Assembly (NCBI RefSeq): GCF_900103255.1
Contig: NZ_FMWS01000067.1
Location: forward strand, 1-53,911
Source of the DNA: Gilliamella bombi
GTDB lineage: Bacteria > Pseudomonadota > Gammaproteobacteria > Enterobacterales > Orbaceae
DNA: 53,911 bases
Direction: 5' to 3'
Below are positions 52,278 to 53,911 of the stretch, piece by piece. The translations under genes and the position numbers were made by a program. The notes beneath the pieces were generated by a model that was not told the origin of the DNA, did no database searches, and saw nothing but the letters and a program-made list of their open reading frames with translations. The number at the start of each line of letters is the position of its first letter. The first letter of the stretch is position 1.

Positions 52278-52637
52278 ATGAAAATAAATGAAAGATGGTT
52301 AACTTTTGTATTAATTGATAATAATAATTCATTTGAAGAAATGCTGGCTAAGATAGAATTGGCTTTTAAATGTAAATTATCCTGTAAAGATGATAAAGGC
52401 CGTTATATTGCCAGAGCGGAATTGGATAATTTTAGTATTGCCGTTATCGACAAAATTGATAGGCTTAGTCAATTATTATGTGATGAACATTATACTCTTG
52501 AAATAACAATAATATCTGATAAATACTTTAATTCTAAATTTGAAAATTACATAAAAGAAATTCTAACTAATAACTTCATACAATGGGAACAGTCAGTTTG
52601 GTCTCCTTTTGACGTTACTCCACTCAGCAAGCGATAA
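52074..52637 (+). repeat. Tandem duplication, unit 1 (about 564 bp)
   Basis: Starts GCGTTTAATCAAATCAGT and ends at the stop codon CAGCAAGCGATAA. The unit holds 204 bases of upstream sequence and one whole gene. Unit 2 follows immediately with the same start and end words, with roughly 8 differences in the 204 noncoding bases, one of them a single T lost from a T-run. Confidence 0.95.
52278..52637 (+). CDS. Unknown 119-residue protein, copy 1
   Basis: A small acidic-to-neutral soluble protein starting MKINERWLTFVLIDNNNSFE and ending VWSPFDVTPLSKR. No signal peptide or membrane segment. Two cysteines in KCKLSCKD and one in LCDEHY. I do not recognise the family. Size, lack of secretion signal, tandem duplication with changed residues and position next to an rRNA operon recall orphan immunity genes of contact-dependent or type VI toxin systems, but no toxin gene is visible, so that is a guess. 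AGGATAATAGAGTT precedes the ATG. Confidence 0.75.
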   Translation: MKINERWLTFVLIDNNNSFEEMLAKIELAFKCKLSCKDDKGRYIARAELDNFSIAVIDKIDRLSQLLCDEHYTLEITIISDKYFNSKFENYIKEILTNNFIQWEQSVWSPFDVTPLSKR

Positions 52638-53200
52638 GCGTTTAATCAAATCAGTAGCAGTTATTTCTTCTTTATGATATAAACATCATATCTATTGTTT
52701 ATAATAAGACGCTAATTTTGTTTTTTATGCATATTCATTACAAATTACTTCGGATAACACGTAAACAATTTCTACATTTTATGTAAATAATATTTATTTT
52801 TTAATATTTTAGCATTAAATTTTTCTAGGATAATAGAGTTATGAAAATAAATGAAAGATGGTTAACTTTTGTACTTATTGATAGTAATAATTCATTTGAA
52901 GAAATGCTGACTAAGATAGAACTAGCATTTAAATGTAAATTATCCTGTAAAGATGAAAAAGGTCGTTATATTGCCAGAGCGGAATTGGATTATTTTAGTA
53001 TTGCTGTTATCGACAAAATTGATAGGCTTAGTGAGTTATTATGTGATGAACATTATACTCTTAAAATAACAATAATATCTGATAAATACTTTAATTCTAA
53101 ATTTGAAAATTACATAAAAGAAATTCTAACTAATAACTTCATACAATGGGAACAGCCAGTTTGGTCTCCTTTTGACGTTACTCCACTCAGCAAGCGATAA
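52638..53200 (+). repeat. Tandem duplication, unit 2 (about 563 bp)
   Basis: Direct repeat of 52074-52637 with no spacer. It ends exactly at the stop codon of the second gene copy; the sequence after it (TTTTCACATG) is not shared. Gene starts are 563 bases apart. Confidence 0.95.
52841..53200 (+). CDS. Unknown 119-residue protein, copy 2
   Basis: Same length as the first copy with seven amino acid changes: N15S, A24T, D39E, N51Y, Q65E, E75K and S106P. At least seven codons changed the protein while about five changed silently, a high share of replacement changes. The upstream 203 bases, including the ribosome binding site TAGGATAATAGAGTT, are almost unchanged, so both copies should be expressed. 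Function unknown; see copy 1. Both reading frames are intact, which argues that both are kept by selection or that the event is recent. Confidence 0.75.
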   Translation: MKINERWLTFVLIDSNNSFEEMLTKIELAFKCKLSCKDEKGRYIARAELDYFSIAVIDKIDRLSELLCDEHYTLKITIISDKYFNSKFENYIKEILTNNFIQWEQPVWSPFDVTPLSKR

Positions 53201-53300
53201 TTTTCACATGATCTCTATGTACACATTTACCTCGACAAACTCCAATATTCATTACAGTATTTTCGCAAATTACTACTCAACATCAGTGATTAAAAACCAT

Positions 53301-53723
53301 TCAACAAAGAGAAATCATCCCTACTTCTCCATTCGGTAATAAACAAATAACTATTCCTTTTCCTTCAAGTCGAACCACATCACAAAATTTATTTACACGC
53401 CAATCTTTTATTTTTGATAACTCTAACCAAGTATCAAGTTTCCAGCTATTTATTCTACCAAGAACTACCATTTTTTTTCTAAAACAATGCATATCAATAT
53501 TTATACTTATTACCATGTTATTTTCAGAGAGAATATTGACATTGCCATATAGATGACTAAATATTTTTGATTTTCTATTCAGTCTTGTGACAGCTAATTC
53601 TGGCTCTCCCATTATTTCATAAATAAGTGAATCAGATGAGCCAACATGCAATTTTTTGATATTTAGACTGTTAATGATATCCATTAACTCTATTTGAAAT
53701 ATAGGTTCCCATTCTTCATTCAT
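53301..53723 (-). CDS. Unknown 140-residue protein
   Basis: A soluble protein without signal peptide, beginning MNEEWEPIFQIELMDIINSL. A pattern LHVGSSDSLIYEIMGEPELA followed by HLYGNVNILSENNMVISINI recalls the G-x-(S/T)-xx-x-V-xx-LGEP ... YG-x-ve-hf-x-n-x-I-x-I-x-I layout of small proteins often found as immunity-like genes, but I cannot name the family. The start was set at 53723 because AGG lies eight bases before it; an ATG at 53729 is only two bases after that site. It lies convergent to the duplicated genes and just downstream of the rRNA operon. Confidence 0.65.
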   Translation of the reverse strand: MNEEWEPIFQIELMDIINSLNIKKLHVGSSDSLIYEIMGEPELAVTRLNRKSKIFSHLYGNVNILSENNMVISINIDMHCFRKKMVVLGRINSWKLDTWLELSKIKDWRVNKFCDVVRLEGKGIVICLLPNGEVGMISLC

Positions 53724-53848
53724 TATCATAACCTATCTTTATAAATTACGACCAATACCATCAGCGAGAACACCTATTGTTAAAACGTATAATAAACATC
53801 GAATAAACTAGAAATACACTACAAATAAGTTTTGTGTAGAAAGCAAAA

Positions 53849-53870
53849 AGCCCTGCATGACTGCTGGGCT
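53849..53870 (-). terminator. Terminator of the rRNA operon
   Basis: AGCCC-t-GCA (53849-53857), loop TGAC, TGC-t-GGGCT (53862-53870). On the minus strand it is followed by TTTTTGC. It lies 14 bases past the 5S rRNA end. Confidence 0.85.
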
Positions 53871-53883
53871 CTCTATATTTAAA

Positions 53884-53911
53884 AGTCTGGCGGCACCCTA
53901 CTCTCACATGG
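53884..53911 (-). rRNA. rrf: 5S rRNA, 3' end (partial)
   Basis: On the minus strand the window edge reads CCATGTGAGAGTAGGGTGCC and then GCCAGACT. This is the conserved 3' arm of 5S rRNA (ATGCGAGAGTAGGGAACTGCCAGGC in E. coli style). Only about 28 bases of some 115-120 are in the window; the rest of the rrn operon lies beyond the right edge. A terminator follows. Confidence 0.93.

Overview
The window is AT-rich chromosomal DNA from a gammaproteobacterium. Gene content and order resemble Enterobacterales and Pasteurellales: slt-trpR, gntX/comF-nfuA, slyD near slyX, ptsH-ptsI-crr, iscRSUA-hscBA-fdx, and complete S10, spc and alpha ribosomal protein operons. Low GC, compact housekeeping genes close to E. 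coli in sequence, and a Haemophilus-like two-domain TehB suggest an Orbaceae-type host-associated bacterium (Gilliamella or a relative). That placement is inference. No prophage, insertion sequence, CRISPR array or tRNA was seen. The last 28 bases are the 3' end of a 5S rRNA, so an rrn operon on the minus strand starts beyond the right edge.

Layout. 1-4630: galU, a DUF2569 membrane protein overlapping a lipoprotein gene, an entericidin-like lipoprotein too short for most gene finders, tyrB and ridA, all on the minus strand. 4816-11701: ffh, rhtA, ispB, tonB (with a Fur-box match), pepP-ygfB and a small lipoprotein. 11835-21115: the PTS phosphorelay operon, pgi, fmt, tehB, fabI, slyD, radC and slyX. 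21290-35032: the ribosomal block on the minus strand, reading S10 operon, then spc, then alpha (rpoA, rplQ). Its three operon boundaries can be read: an S10 promoter with a TTGCCG/17/TATAAT arrangement, a hairpin plus P-spc-like promoter before rplN, and a hairpin plus the S4-binding leader before rpsM. 35400-40616: the ISC iron-sulfur operon, with an IscR type-1 site over the iscR promoter. 40779-51885: slt-trpR, a Rob-type regulator, nfuA, comF, ppiA, pepB, a tyrosine phosphatase, acpT, metC and tilS. 51886-53883: an accessory patch with a perfect-boundary tandem duplication of a 119-residue unknown protein gene, and a divergent unknown gene next to the rRNA operon.

The genes work together as core metabolism: translation (ribosome, fmt, tilS, ffh/secY targeting), Fe-S assembly (isc, nfuA), sugar uptake and glycolysis entry (pts, pgi, galU), amino acid metabolism (tyrB, metC, ridA, rhtA, trpR) and envelope functions (slt, tonB, ppiA, lipoproteins).

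The less ordinary items are the tandem gene duplication at 52074-53200, a 40-bp dispersed intergenic repeat in three copies (4169, 7217, 45473), a perfect 14-bp hairpin beside the third copy, and several regulatory sites that can be read directly.
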